Shown piece by piece: positions 8,357 to 15,183 of a stretch of 22,566 nt of DNA; the stretch's first letter is position 1, and each line of letters starts with the position of its first letter. A model generated the notes under the pieces. It was not told the origin of the DNA and made no database searches. It saw only the letters and a list, made by a program, of their open reading frames with translations. Origin of the DNA: Sphingomonadaceae bacterium (GTDB taxonomy: Bacteria > Pseudomonadota > Alphaproteobacteria > Sphingomonadales > Sphingomonadaceae). The translations under genes were made by a program, and so were the position numbers. The DNA lies in contig JAFAZM010000224.1 in assembly GCA_019239785.1 (NCBI GenBank), forward strand, positions 1-22,566. The letters are read 5' to 3'.

Positions 8357-10284
8357 AGGCGAAGATGTCGCCGCGCGACCATTTGCGGGACGGGCCGGAG
8401 CTGACCGGCGCGGCGCTCGACGCCCGCCTCACCGAGACCTGGCGCCGCCCGGCCGGCCTGATCGGCTGGTTCTCCACCGTCGATCACAAGGAGATCGGCC
8501 GCCGTTATCTCGTCACCGCCTTCGGCTTCATGGTGCTTGCCGGCATCCTCGCCTTGCTGATGCGGCTGCAGCTCGCCCGGCCCGAGAGCGGACTGATCAC
8601 GCCGGACCGCTACAATCAGATCTTCACCATGCACGGCACGACGATGATGTTCCTCTTCGCCGTGCCGGTGATGGAGGCGATGGCGGTCTATCTGATCCCG
8701 CTCATGCTGGGGACGCGCAACACCGCCTTCTCCCGGCTCAACGCCTTCTCTTATTACGTCTATCTCGCCGGCGGCATCATGCTCTGGGTCGCCTTTGCCC
8801 TGAACGTAGGCCCGGATGCCGGCTGGTTCTCCTACGTCCCGCTCTCCGGCCCGGAATATTCGCCGGGCAAGAGGGTCGACTTCTGGGCGCAGATGATCAC
8901 CTTCACGGAGGTCGCGGCGCTGGCTGCGGCCGTGGTGATGATCGCGACCATCCTCAAGCAGCGCGCGCCGGGAATGAGCCTCGGGCGGATGCCGCTCTTC
9001 GTCTGGGCGATGCTGGTCGTGGCCTTGATGATCGTCTTCTCGATGCCATCGGTGGCGCTGACCTCCGGGATGCTGATGTCGGACCGGCTGGTCGGCACCC
9101 AATTCTTCAACAGCTGGGAATATGGCGATCCCCTGCTCTGGCAGCACCTGTTCTGGTTCTTCGGCCATCCCGAGGTCTACATCATCTTCCTGCCCGCCAC
9201 CGGGTTCGTCTCGGAGATCGTGCAGACGTTCAGCCGCCGCCGGATCATCGGCTATCCGGCGGTGGTGCTCGCTCTGGTCGGCACCGGCCTGCTCGCCTTC
9301 GGCCTCTGGGTCCACCACATGTTCGCGACCGGCCTGCCGCGCCAGGGCTATGCCTTCTACACCGCGGCAAGCATGGCGGTTTCGATCCCCGCCGGCATCC
9401 AGATCTTCTTCTGGATCGCGACGATCTGGGACGGACGGCCGCGCTTCGCGGTGCCGATGCTCTGGGTCGTCGGCTTCATCATCACCTTCGTGATCGGCGG
9501 CATGACCGGGGTGATGCTGGCAAGTGTGCCGATCGACCTGCAGGTCCACGACACCTATTTCGTGGTCGCCCATTTCCACTACGTGCTGATCGGCGGCGCC
9601 GTCTTTCCGTTGCTCGGCGCAATCACCTATTGGTATCCGAAGATCAGCGGGCGGATGATGTCGGAGGGCTGGGGCAAGCTTTCCTTCTGGCTCGGCTTCC
9701 TCGGCTTCCAGCTCGCCTTCATGCCGATGCACTTCCTCGGCATCCTCGGCATGCCCCGGCGCGTCTACACCTATCCGGCGGGAATGGGCTGGGACGGCCT
9801 CAACCTTGCGGCTTCGATCGGCGCCTTCGCCTTCGCGCTGGCGCTCGGGATATTCCTGCTCAACGCCTTGGTCTCGCTCCGCCGCGGCGCCGTCGCGAGC
9901 CCCAACCCCTGGGATGCGTCCGGCCTGGAATGGGCGACCTCCTCGCCGCCACCGGCCTACAATTTCGCGCACATCCCCCGGGTCGACGGCCATGCGCCGC
10001 TTTGGGAACATCCCGACGAGCTGCCGGTCGTGCACGGCCTGCGCGTCGAGGAGCGCGAGGTGCTGCTCACCACCGTCGTGGAAGCCGTGCCGGATCTTCG
10101 CGAGCCCTCGCCCGAGCCGTCGATCTGGCCCTTCGTCTCGGCGCTTGCGACTACGGTGCTGTTCATCTGCTCGATCTTCACGCCCTGGGCGCTGGTGATC
10201 GGCTCGGTGCCGGTGGCTGCCGCATTGATCGGCTGGTTCTGGCCGAAGGATCCCAGAGTCAGCCCTGAACCGGTGATCGACTGA
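8353..10284 (+). CDS. Cytochrome c oxidase subunit I (heme-copper oxidase, atypical proton channels)
   Basis: 643 residues from the ATG at 8353, which overlaps the subunit II stop. At least 12 transmembrane helices are present, plus an extra C-terminal hydrophobic pair (about 595-635). All metal ligands are visible: H94 (heme a) in MHGTTMM, CuB H272, H321 and H322, heme a3 H407 and heme a H409 in HFHY. HPEVY contains the A1-family Glu (E274) and the cross-linkable Tyr (Y276). The channel residues differ from the family. The D-channel Asp (Rhodobacter D132) is N123 here, the N121 position is V112, and the K-channel Lys (Rhodobacter K362) is Q350 in AGIQIFFW, with the preceding Thr replaced by Ala. 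The enzyme should reduce oxygen to water, but how it moves protons is uncertain. It sits between subunits II and III in the operon. Confidence 0.95.
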   Translation: MKAKMSPRDHLRDGPELTGAALDARLTETWRRPAGLIGWFSTVDHKEIGRRYLVTAFGFMVLAGILALLMRLQLARPESGLITPDRYNQIFTMHGTTMMFLFAVPVMEAMAVYLIPLMLGTRNTAFSRLNAFSYYVYLAGGIMLWVAFALNVGPDAGWFSYVPLSGPEYSPGKRVDFWAQMITFTEVAALAAAVVMIATILKQRAPGMSLGRMPLFVWAMLVVALMIVFSMPSVALTSGMLMSDRLVGTQFFNSWEYGDPLLWQHLFWFFGHPEVYIIFLPATGFVSEIVQTFSRRRIIGYPAVVLALVGTGLLAFGLWVHHMFATGLPRQGYAFYTAASMAVSIPAGIQIFFWIATIWDGRPRFAVPMLWVVGFIITFVIGGMTGVMLASVPIDLQVHDTYFVVAHFHYVLIGGAVFPLLGAITYWYPKISGRMMSEGWGKLSFWLGFLGFQLAFMPMHFLGILGMPRRVYTYPAGMGWDGLNLAASIGAFAFALALGIFLLNALVSLRRGAVASPNPWDASGLEWATSSPPPAYNFAHIPRVDGHAPLWEHPDELPVVHGLRVEEREVLLTTVVEAVPDLREPSPEPSIWPFVSALATTVLFICSIFTPWALVIGSVPVAAALIGWFWPKDPRVSPEPVID

Positions 10285-10901
10285 TGCCAGCGCCCGCCTT
10301 CACCACCGACGTCTCCAGCCTGCCGACCCACGCCTTCGGCCATCGCTCGCTCACCTGGTGGGGGATCGTCGCCTTCTTCCTGATCGAGGGCACCGCGTTC
10401 GCGCTTGCGATCGCCGCCTATTTCTTCCTGATGAGCCAGGAGCAGGCCTGGCCCCCCCCGCCCTACCACCCGCCCGACATCCTCGCCGGCACGCTCTTCA
10501 CGATCCTGCTGCTGCTCAGCGAGATCCCGAACACGCTCGCCAAGCATGCGGCCGAGCATGGCGACCTGCGCAAGCTTCGTCCGCTGCTCCTCATCATGGG
10601 CGCGATCGGCCTGGCCCTGGTCGTGCTGCGCGCCTTCGAGTTCAACTCGATGAACATCTACTGGTACGACAATGCCTATGGCTCGGTGATCTGGATGCTG
10701 CTCGTCCTTCACACCACCCATATCGGCACCGACTGGGTGGATACCCTGGTCCTCGCCGGACTGATGCACGGCAAGCACGGCATGGAGGGGCGGCGCTTCG
10801 TCGACTGCTCCGAGAATGCGATGTACTGGCGCTTCGTCTGGCTGGCCTGGCTGCCGATGTACGTGCTGATCTACTGGCTGCCGAGGCTGCAGGGGTCATG
10901 A
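10284..10901 (+). CDS. Cytochrome c oxidase subunit III, short form
   Basis: 205 residues. The ATG shares one base with the preceding stop (TGATG). Five predicted membrane helices, about 26-50, 66-85, 99-120, 130-155 and 178-200, with the subunit III-like stretches WWGIVAFFLIEGTAFA, EFNSMNIYWYDNAYGS and LHTTHIGTDWVDT. It is shorter than the seven-helix form (about 260 residues) and resembles the five-helix subunits of caa3/bo3-type oxidases. Subunit III stabilises subunit I and its proton uptake. A run of eight C (10452-10459) encodes prolines between helices one and two and could slip. The end overlaps the next gene by ATGA. Confidence 0.88.
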   Translation: MPAPAFTTDVSSLPTHAFGHRSLTWWGIVAFFLIEGTAFALAIAAYFFLMSQEQAWPPPPYHPPDILAGTLFTILLLLSEIPNTLAKHAAEHGDLRKLRPLLLIMGAIGLALVVLRAFEFNSMNIYWYDNAYGSVIWMLLVLHTTHIGTDWVDTLVLAGLMHGKHGMEGRRFVDCSENAMYWRFVWLAWLPMYVLIYWLPRLQGS

Positions 10902-11212
10902 CCCGGCGCCTCCCCTGGCTCGGCCTGCTGCTCGCCGCCTGCGCCTGGGCGGTGTCGCAGCAGGTGGCGAGCGACGCCATCTTCGACGCCTGCAACCGCG
11001 GCCAGGGCGGCTTTGTCCTTCTCGTCTGCGTCATCGCGCTTGCGGTCGACGTCGGCGGCGGCGTCTTCGCGCTGGCCGTCTGGCGGGGCGCGAACGGCCA
11101 TAAGGGCACGCTCTTCCTGGGCCTGCTCGGCGTTCTGCTCGCCTTGCTGTGCGGCTTCGCCATCATCCTCCAGGCGGTTTCCGTGCTGATCATCCCGCCG
11201 TGCGCGGCCTGA
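10898..11212 (+). CDS. Small three-helix membrane protein of the oxidase operon
   Basis: 104 residues, ATG overlapping the subunit III stop (ATGA). Three hydrophobic segments are visible (about 5-22, 39-62 and 70-98). The first ends in LLLAACAWA, which could also be read as a lipobox, although the fit is only moderate. No recognised motif. Its place between subunit III and the CtaG-type assembly factor, in the position where CoxP or a subunit IV-like small protein occurs in related operons, suggests an accessory oxidase subunit. The function is inferred from position only. The reading frame is open further upstream inside subunit III, but the overlapping ATG is the natural start. It ends inside the start region of the next gene (13-base overlap with a GTG start at 11200). 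Confidence 0.75.
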   Translation: MTRRLPWLGLLLAACAWAVSQQVASDAIFDACNRGQGGFVLLVCVIALAVDVGGGVFALAVWRGANGHKGTLFLGLLGVLLALLCGFAIILQAVSVLIIPPCAA

Positions 11213-12084
11213 GCGACTGGACCTTGTCGCCAGGGGTCGTGCTGCCGTTGGCGGCGACCCTCCTGCTCTATGCGCTCGGCTTCGCCCGGCTGCGGCGCCG
11301 CGCCGAGCGGGGGCGGAGCGGCCTCGGCCGCGGCGCCCTGCTGTTCGGCGCGGGCTGGCTGAGCCTCGCCGGCGCCCTGCTCTCGCCGCTGCACGAAGGC
11401 GGCGAGCACAGCTTCGCGCTGCACATGATCGAGCATGAGATCATCATGCTGGTCGCCGCCCTGTTGCTCGTCGCGGCGCGGCCGGGCCCGGTCTTCCTCT
11501 GGGCCTTCCCGCGGCCGTTGCGCCAGGTATTCGGCGGCGCCGCCCGCTGGCCATTCTGGAGCGCGCTGACCAATCCCTTGGTCGCAACCGCGATCCAGAG
11601 CGCGGTGATGATCGGCTGGCACGCGCCGGTGCTGTTCGACCTCGCGCTGGAAAGCGAAGGCTGGCACGTCGTCCAGCATCTCTGCTTCGTCGGCTCGGCT
11701 TTGCTCTTCTGGTGGGCGATGCTGCACAATGCCGGCCGCGGCGGCCGGCTGGTCGCCGCCTTCTGCCTGTTCGCGACCTCGATGGTGGGCGGCGGGCTCG
11801 GCGCCTTGATGGCGCTCTCGCACAGCCCCTGGTACGCGCCTTATGCGGCTTTGGGCCTCACGCCGGAGGGGCTGAGCCCGGCGGAGGACCAGCAGCTCGC
11901 CGGCCTGATCATGTGGGTGCCGGGCGGCCTCTGGCACCTCGGCGCTTCGCTCTGGTTCTTGGCCAAAGCGCTGGGCGACGCCTCAACCGATAAAGGTCTC
12001 GACGACCGCCCAGGCGATGGTGACGAGGCAGCCGAGCGCGACGAAGGCGCCCAGCCAGGGCTGCCAGCGGCCGCGCTCCGCTGA
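11200..12084 (+). CDS. ctaG: Cytochrome c oxidase assembly protein, CtaG (caa3) family
   Basis: 294 residues if the GTG at 11200 is used. It overlaps the preceding gene's end and directly precedes the first hydrophobic helix. The protein has about seven membrane helices with histidine/acid motifs typical of the caa3-type CtaG family: LHMIEHEIIMLVAALLL, IGWHAPVLFDLALE, EGWHVVQHLCFVGSALLFWW and MWVPGGLWHLGASLWF. Family members are needed to build the CuB site of caa3 oxidases, in keeping with this being the last gene of the oxidase operon. The final ~34 residues (DASTDKGLDDRPGDGDE and onward) are hydrophilic, use A/T-ending codons much more often than the rest, and lie antisense to a small minus-strand gene (11983-12093). 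The tail may be a read-on extension rather than conserved sequence. Confidence 0.88.
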   Translation: MRGLSDWTLSPGVVLPLAATLLLYALGFARLRRRAERGRSGLGRGALLFGAGWLSLAGALLSPLHEGGEHSFALHMIEHEIIMLVAALLLVAARPGPVFLWAFPRPLRQVFGGAARWPFWSALTNPLVATAIQSAVMIGWHAPVLFDLALESEGWHVVQHLCFVGSALLFWWAMLHNAGRGGRLVAAFCLFATSMVGGGLGALMALSHSPWYAPYAALGLTPEGLSPAEDQQLAGLIMWVPGGLWHLGASLWFLAKALGDASTDKGLDDRPGDGDEAAERDEGAQPGLPAAALR

Positions 12085-12093
12085 AGCGCTCAT
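11983..12093 (-). CDS. Putative 36-aa single-TM protein antisense to the ctaG tail
   Basis: Read on the minus strand from the ATG at 12093 to a TGA at 11983-11985, this frame encodes 36 residues starting MSASAERGRWQPWLGAF, followed by a clean hydrophobic helix (FVALGCLVTIAWAVVETFI). Its start overlaps the stop of the upstream minus-strand gene as ATGA, the same coupling seen for the gene before it. Nearly all its codons end in G or C, as in the real genes here, whereas the opposite-strand ctaG tail over the same bases has many A/T-ending codons. This favours the small frame as the selected one. I do not recognise a family. Small single-TM proteins often stabilise membrane complexes, and its direct neighbour is a membrane protein. 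Confidence 0.6.
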   Translation of the reverse strand: MSASAERGRWQPWLGAFVALGCLVTIAWAVVETFIG

Positions 12094-12467
12094 GCCGGCG
12101 CCGGCTCCGGCGCCGGCTCGGCCACCGCGCGCGCGGTCAGTAGGTCGATCGCCAGCGCGCCGGCGCAGAAGGCGAGCGAGCCGAGCGCGATCGCACGCGC
12201 CCTGCCCCGCCCTTTCGCGGCGGCAAGGCCGGCGGCGCCGATATCGAGCACGTCGCCGGCGGCGCGCGTCCAGAGCCCGGCGGAGCGCTGCGGCGCGGCG
12301 AGGATGCCGATCCCCGCCGCGATCTCGCGCACGCCGAAGCCGCGCACCAGGGTGTCGGCCCTGGGCTCGCCATGGGCCTCGGCGATCCGCCGGGGCGCCA
12401 GCAATTCGGCGACGCCCAGCCCGATCGAGAACCAGCCGAGCGGCTTGACCAGCGACCTCAGGTTCAT
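12090..12467 (-). CDS. Small membrane protein (cyclase/dehydrase-associated type)
   Basis: 125 residues, ATG at 12467 overlapping the DUF2383 gene stop as ATGA. It contains three to four hydrophobic segments: GWFSIGLGVAELLAP, VREIAAGIGILAA, AGDVLDIGAAGLAAA and AIALGSLAFCAGALAIDLL. The order, with a G-R-E-I/A-G motif after the first helix and a GDVLD motif before the third, resembles the membrane region I recall at the N-terminus of some COQ10/cyclase-dehydrase (SRPBCC) proteins, but no SRPBCC domain follows here. The C-terminus is an Ala-Pro-Glu repeat (APEPAPEP) encoded by a GC-rich repeat. The function is unknown. It lies in an overlapping operon with stress-type genes. Confidence 0.78.
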   Translation of the reverse strand: MNLRSLVKPLGWFSIGLGVAELLAPRRIAEAHGEPRADTLVRGFGVREIAAGIGILAAPQRSAGLWTRAAGDVLDIGAAGLAAAKGRGRARAIALGSLAFCAGALAIDLLTARAVAEPAPEPAPA

Positions 12468-12922
12468 GCCGACGCGCCCTCCAGGCTGTGCTTCAGCTGA
12501 CTCGCCCGGTCGTGGCCGGCGCGGACCGAGGTATAAGCCATGCTGATCACCTCGCGGGCGGTCTGGCCGAGCTCGGGATCCCGCATCGCCTCCTCATATT
12601 TCGCCTTCAGATAATCCTCGCCGCGCTCGACCTCCTCGACGATCTCCTTGTCGCCGCCGCCGGAGATCGCGTCGCGCAGGTCGATCCAGCGCCGGTGGAG
12701 GTCGGCCTTCAGCGAGCCGTCGTCGTTCGGCGTGCCGCCGAGCGCGCGCACGGCGTCCTGCAGCGCGCTCACCACCCGGCGGCGTTCCTGCGCGAATCCC
12801 TGGAACAGCTCGCGGAAGCGGCCGGCATCGGCATGCTCGGCGGAATGTTCGAAGCCGTTGGCGCTGTCGATCGTCGTCGTGATCAGGCTGTTCAGCACCT
12901 CGATGTCATGGTCGTTCGCCAT
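12464..12922 (-). CDS. PA2169/DUF2383 family four-helix-bundle protein
   Basis: 152 residues from the ATG at 12922, preceded by AAGGAGA at a good distance. The frame stays open much further upstream, but that part lies over the preceding gene and is not supported. The sequence (NDHDIEVLNSLITTTIDSANGF, then ELFQGFAQERRRVVSALQDAV and a long C-terminal ARE-rich helix) matches the PA2169 or DUF2383 family, ferritin-like four-helix proteins of about 150 residues with unknown biochemical role, often found with stress-response genes. It overlaps the 67-aa gene upstream by 17 bases and the membrane-protein gene downstream by ATGA, so the set is probably one transcript. Confidence 0.9.
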   Translation of the reverse strand: MANDHDIEVLNSLITTTIDSANGFEHSAEHADAGRFRELFQGFAQERRRVVSALQDAVRALGGTPNDDGSLKADLHRRWIDLRDAISGGGDKEIVEEVERGEDYLKAKYEEAMRDPELGQTAREVISMAYTSVRAGHDRASQLKHSLEGASA

Positions 12923-13109
12923 TTTCGTCTCCTTGTTCTGAGGCTGTCGCATTGGGATTGTCGGGACCTTCATAGCCGATGTCGCTCTGGCCGCCGTGGC
13001 CGAGGAAGCCGGACTCGTCGTCCTTCCCTTCCTTGCCGCTGTGGGGATTGGGATAGGCGCCGCCCTGGCTCTCGCCGGCGCCGTTCGCCTTGCTTCTGGT
13101 GTCGGCCAT
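12906..13109 (-). CDS. Small hydrophilic protein (MADTRSK / NPHSGK type)
   Basis: 67 residues starting MADTRSKANGAGESQGG and containing YPNPHSGKEGKDD and GFLGHGGQSDIGYEGPDN. It is rich in Gly, Asp, Ser and Asn, has no hydrophobic core or membrane segment, and is probably disordered. I recall very similar short proteins in sphingomonads, with no assigned role. The ATG at 13109 has a GAGGGG site upstream. A longer frame (from 13235) runs through the promoter palindrome and is rejected. A palindromic EcfG-like promoter lies about 35 bases upstream, suggesting control by the general stress response. The 3' end overlaps the DUF2383 gene start by 17 bases. Confidence 0.75.
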   Translation of the reverse strand: MADTRSKANGAGESQGGAYPNPHSGKEGKDDESGFLGHGGQSDIGYEGPDNPNATASEQGDENGERP

Positions 13110-13143
13110 CGGGCCCCTCGTGCGTCGGTGGTCGATGCCGAGG

Positions 13144-13169
13144 AACCGCCCGAAGCCGGGCGCGGTTCC
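13144..13169 (-). promoter_or_regulatory. Candidate EcfG-type general stress promoter in a perfect inverted repeat
   Basis: On the minus strand GGAAC (13169-13165) is followed after 17 bases by GGTT (13147-13144), one base from the alphaproteobacterial EcfG consensus GGAAC-N16/17-CGTT. The predicted start of transcription would lie about 25-30 bases before the ATG at 13109. The element sits in a perfect inverted repeat, 13140-13171 (10-base arms GAGGAACCGC / GCGGTTCCTC, 12-base loop), so the same pattern also faces the plus strand, towards the CYTH-CHAD gene. Downstream genes are of stress type. Candidate only. Confidence 0.45.
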
Positions 13170-13380
13170 TCGCCGCCCCGGTCGAGGCTGATCTGGATCA
13201 GCGATATTGCCGCGAGCCGTGCCGGATTCGGGCACGAGCGGCGCAAGGCCCCGTCGCGCTTGCGGGCGAAAATCGCCGGCCCGTCCCCGGGGGTTTCACC
13301 TTCTGTCTTTGCAGCCACACAAAACCGTAACATAGCTCGGGCAGGAAGCCTGGGGGCGACCGGCGCCCGAAGGGGAAGCT

Positions 13381-14841
13381 GTGTCCGACGAAGTCGAGCT
13401 GAAATTCGACGTCGAGCCGGCGAGCGTCGCGCCGATCCGCGCAACCCCGATCCTGGCCGCCGCGGCCGCGCAGAGCCACGACAGCGAATCGCTCTATTTC
13501 GACACGAAGGACGGCGCCCTGCGCAGGAGCGGCGTCTCGCTGCGGGTGCGGCGCTCGGGCGGCCGCAACGTGCAGACCGCCAAGCGCAAGCGCGGCAGCG
13601 CCGCCGGCCTGTTCGTCCGGGAGGAATGGGAGGCCGAGGTGCCGCGCTTCGACCTCGATCTCGGCGCCTTCCAGCCGGCGCTCGTGCGCCGCCTGCTCGG
13701 CAAGGCTGAGCGCGACGCGTTGAAGCCCCTGGTCCGCACCCGTTTCACCCGCACCTCCTGGCAGGTCGAGATTCGCGGCAGCCTGATCGAAGTGGTGCTC
13801 GACGAGGGCACGGTCAGCGCACGGCGCAGGCAGGCACCGTTCACCGAGCTGGAGCTCGAGCTCAAGCGCGGCAAGCCCGCCGCCTTGTTCGCGCTGGCCG
13901 AGGAGATCGGCCGCGCCGCCCCGCTCCGGCTCGGGATGATGAGCAAGAACGAGCGCGGCTATGCCCTGGTGGAGGGGCGGCTTGGGCGGCCGGCCAAGGC
14001 CGATGCAGTGCGGCTCGATCCCGGGATGAGCGAGGCCGACGCCTTCCGCACCATCGCTTATACCTGTCTGCGCCAGTTCCGGCTGAACGAGATCGCGTTG
14101 CTGCGGGCGCGCGACCCCGACGCACTGCATCAGGCGCGGGTGGCGCTGCGGCGGCTGCGCTCGGCACTGAGCCTGTTCCGCCATGCGGTGAAGGGGAAGG
14201 ATTATCAGGCGTTGCGCGAGGAGCTGCGCTGGTTCGCCGGCCAGTTCGGCGAGGCGCGCAATTTCGACGTCCTGCTCGCCGGCGAGGATTGGCCGCTCTT
14301 CGCCGAGGGCGGTCAGGCCCGCGCACGGCTGCATGCGGAGCGCGAGGCGGCCTATGACCGGGTGATGGCGGCCATCGAATCCGAGCGCGCCCGCACGCTG
14401 CTGCTGCGGCTCGCGCTCTGGCTTGAGCTCGGCAGCTGGCGGTTCAAGCCGCGGGCGGAAGCCAATGTCCGCGCCCTCGCCGCGCACCAGCTCGAACGGC
14501 AATGGCGCAAGGCGCGGCGGCGCGGGGCCGAGCTCGGCAGCCTCGACGCCGACGCCGAGCATCAGCTCCGGATCGACATCAAGAAGTTGCGCTATGCGGC
14601 GGAATTCCTGGCCGGCCTCCATGCCGGCAGGGCCGAAGCCGCGCGCGCGAGCCGCTTCGTCTCCGCGCTGAAGCAGCTGCAGGAGCAGCTCGGAATCGCC
14701 AACGACCATCGCACCGCCGAGGCCGTCGCCGCCCGCTTGGCCCCCGGCGAGACGCTGGCGCCGGCCCCCGCGGTGCCGCGCAAGGCGGCAGAAAAAGCCT
14801 TCCGCCGTGCGTCCGCGACCGCGGGCTACTGGTTGGAGTAG
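13381..14841 (+). CDS. CYTH-CHAD domain protein (putative inorganic triphosphatase / polyphosphate-binding)
   Basis: 486 residues from a GTG at 13381 with GGGGAAG upstream. Residues 1-~205 are a CYTH domain: it opens with the ExExK signature (E4, E6, K8 in EVELKF) and has the basic strands LRVRRSGG and AKRKRG and the acidic FTELELELKRG, which together line the triphosphate tunnel in this family. Residues ~225-486 are a CHAD domain with two His-containing basic helices (H250 in HQARVALRRLRSAL and H394 in HQLRIDIKKLRYAAEF) typical of polyphosphate binding. YgiF-like relatives hydrolyse inorganic triphosphate. The gene is divergent from the stress operon and upstream of the Pho-box region, which makes a phosphate-reserve role attractive but unproven. 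Confidence 0.93.
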   Translation: MSDEVELKFDVEPASVAPIRATPILAAAAAQSHDSESLYFDTKDGALRRSGVSLRVRRSGGRNVQTAKRKRGSAAGLFVREEWEAEVPRFDLDLGAFQPALVRRLLGKAERDALKPLVRTRFTRTSWQVEIRGSLIEVVLDEGTVSARRRQAPFTELELELKRGKPAALFALAEEIGRAAPLRLGMMSKNERGYALVEGRLGRPAKADAVRLDPGMSEADAFRTIAYTCLRQFRLNEIALLRARDPDALHQARVALRRLRSALSLFRHAVKGKDYQALREELRWFAGQFGEARNFDVLLAGEDWPLFAEGGQARARLHAEREAAYDRVMAAIESERARTLLLRLALWLELGSWRFKPRAEANVRALAAHQLERQWRKARRRGAELGSLDADAEHQLRIDIKKLRYAAEFLAGLHAGRAEAARASRFVSALKQLQEQLGIANDHRTAEAVAARLAPGETLAPAPAVPRKAAEKAFRRASATAGYWLE

Positions 14842-15183
14842 CGTCAGGCCAATTCCCGCACAGGTGTGCGCGAGAGGATCTCGTCTGTCGCCGTCGCCCG
14901 CGGTCTCTCCTCGGAGGCCGCGGCGAGAGTGGCCGAACGCCGACGCCTTGAGGCCCGGCGAAGAGCAGCAGGCTCCTGCGCTCGGCAAGGCCCGCCGCAC
15001 GAGCGCGGAGGTCGCTTCCGACATCCCAAGGTGGGGCGAAGGCATCGTCGCCAGGGGCCATTTTTCGGGATCCGGGCGGGAAAGACACAGCTCTCATGAA
15101 AAGGTCACGCCTGAGTCACAAAAAATTGCGAAAACCGTCATAATCTCGTAACAATCGCCCAACGCATTCGAGAGGAACCGCCG
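14842..15183 (+). other. Intergenic region with AT-rich promoter segment
   Basis: 342 bases without a supported gene. The left two thirds (14842-15070) are GC-rich with short open frames on both strands that look like shadows. A short perfect palindrome, 14857-14870 (CGCACA-GG-TGTGCG), follows the CYTH-CHAD stop but lacks a T-run. The right third (15085-15165) is distinctly AT-rich and carries the Pho-box-like array and a CATAAT element (15139-15144). A GAGAGGAA ribosome site precedes the ATG at 15184. Confidence 0.6.
15091..15152 (+). promoter_or_regulatory. Array of PhoB-box-like heptamers with 11-nt period
   Basis: Six heptamers start exactly every 11 bases (7 + 4 spacing): 15091 CTCTCAT, 15102 AGGTCAC, 15113 GAGTCAC, 15124 AATTGCG, 15135 CCGTCAT and 15146 TCGTAAC. 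Against the Pho-box half site CTGTCAT they match 6, 4, 4, 1, 6 and 3 of 7. The spacers are mostly A-rich (GAAA, AAAA, AAAA, AATC), as in known Pho boxes. A CATAAT -10-like element (15139-15144) lies within the array, 40-45 bases before the ATG at 15184. The spacing is read directly; PhoB control is inference, strengthened by a phoB gene with its own Pho box 4.7 kb away. Confidence 0.55.

Noticed and set aside
8335..10035. Minus-strand frame of 566 codons opposite oxidase subunit I
   Set aside because: His/Asp/Glu-rich low-complexity translation typical of the complement of membrane-protein codons; subunit I is unmistakable.
12923..13444. Upstream extension of the DUF2383 gene on the minus strand
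   Set aside because: The extension covers another small gene, a promoter palindrome and part of the CYTH gene, and its translation is low-complexity; the ATG at 12922 has a good ribosome site.
14857..14870. Palindrome CGCACA-GG-TGTGCG as a terminator for the CYTH-CHAD gene
   Set aside because: The loop is only two bases and no T-run follows; more likely chance or a protein-binding site.
13198..15045. Minus-strand frame of 615 codons opposite the CYTH-CHAD gene
   Set aside because: Antisense shadow, with no motif. The plus strand has both CYTH and CHAD signatures and a proper ribosome site.
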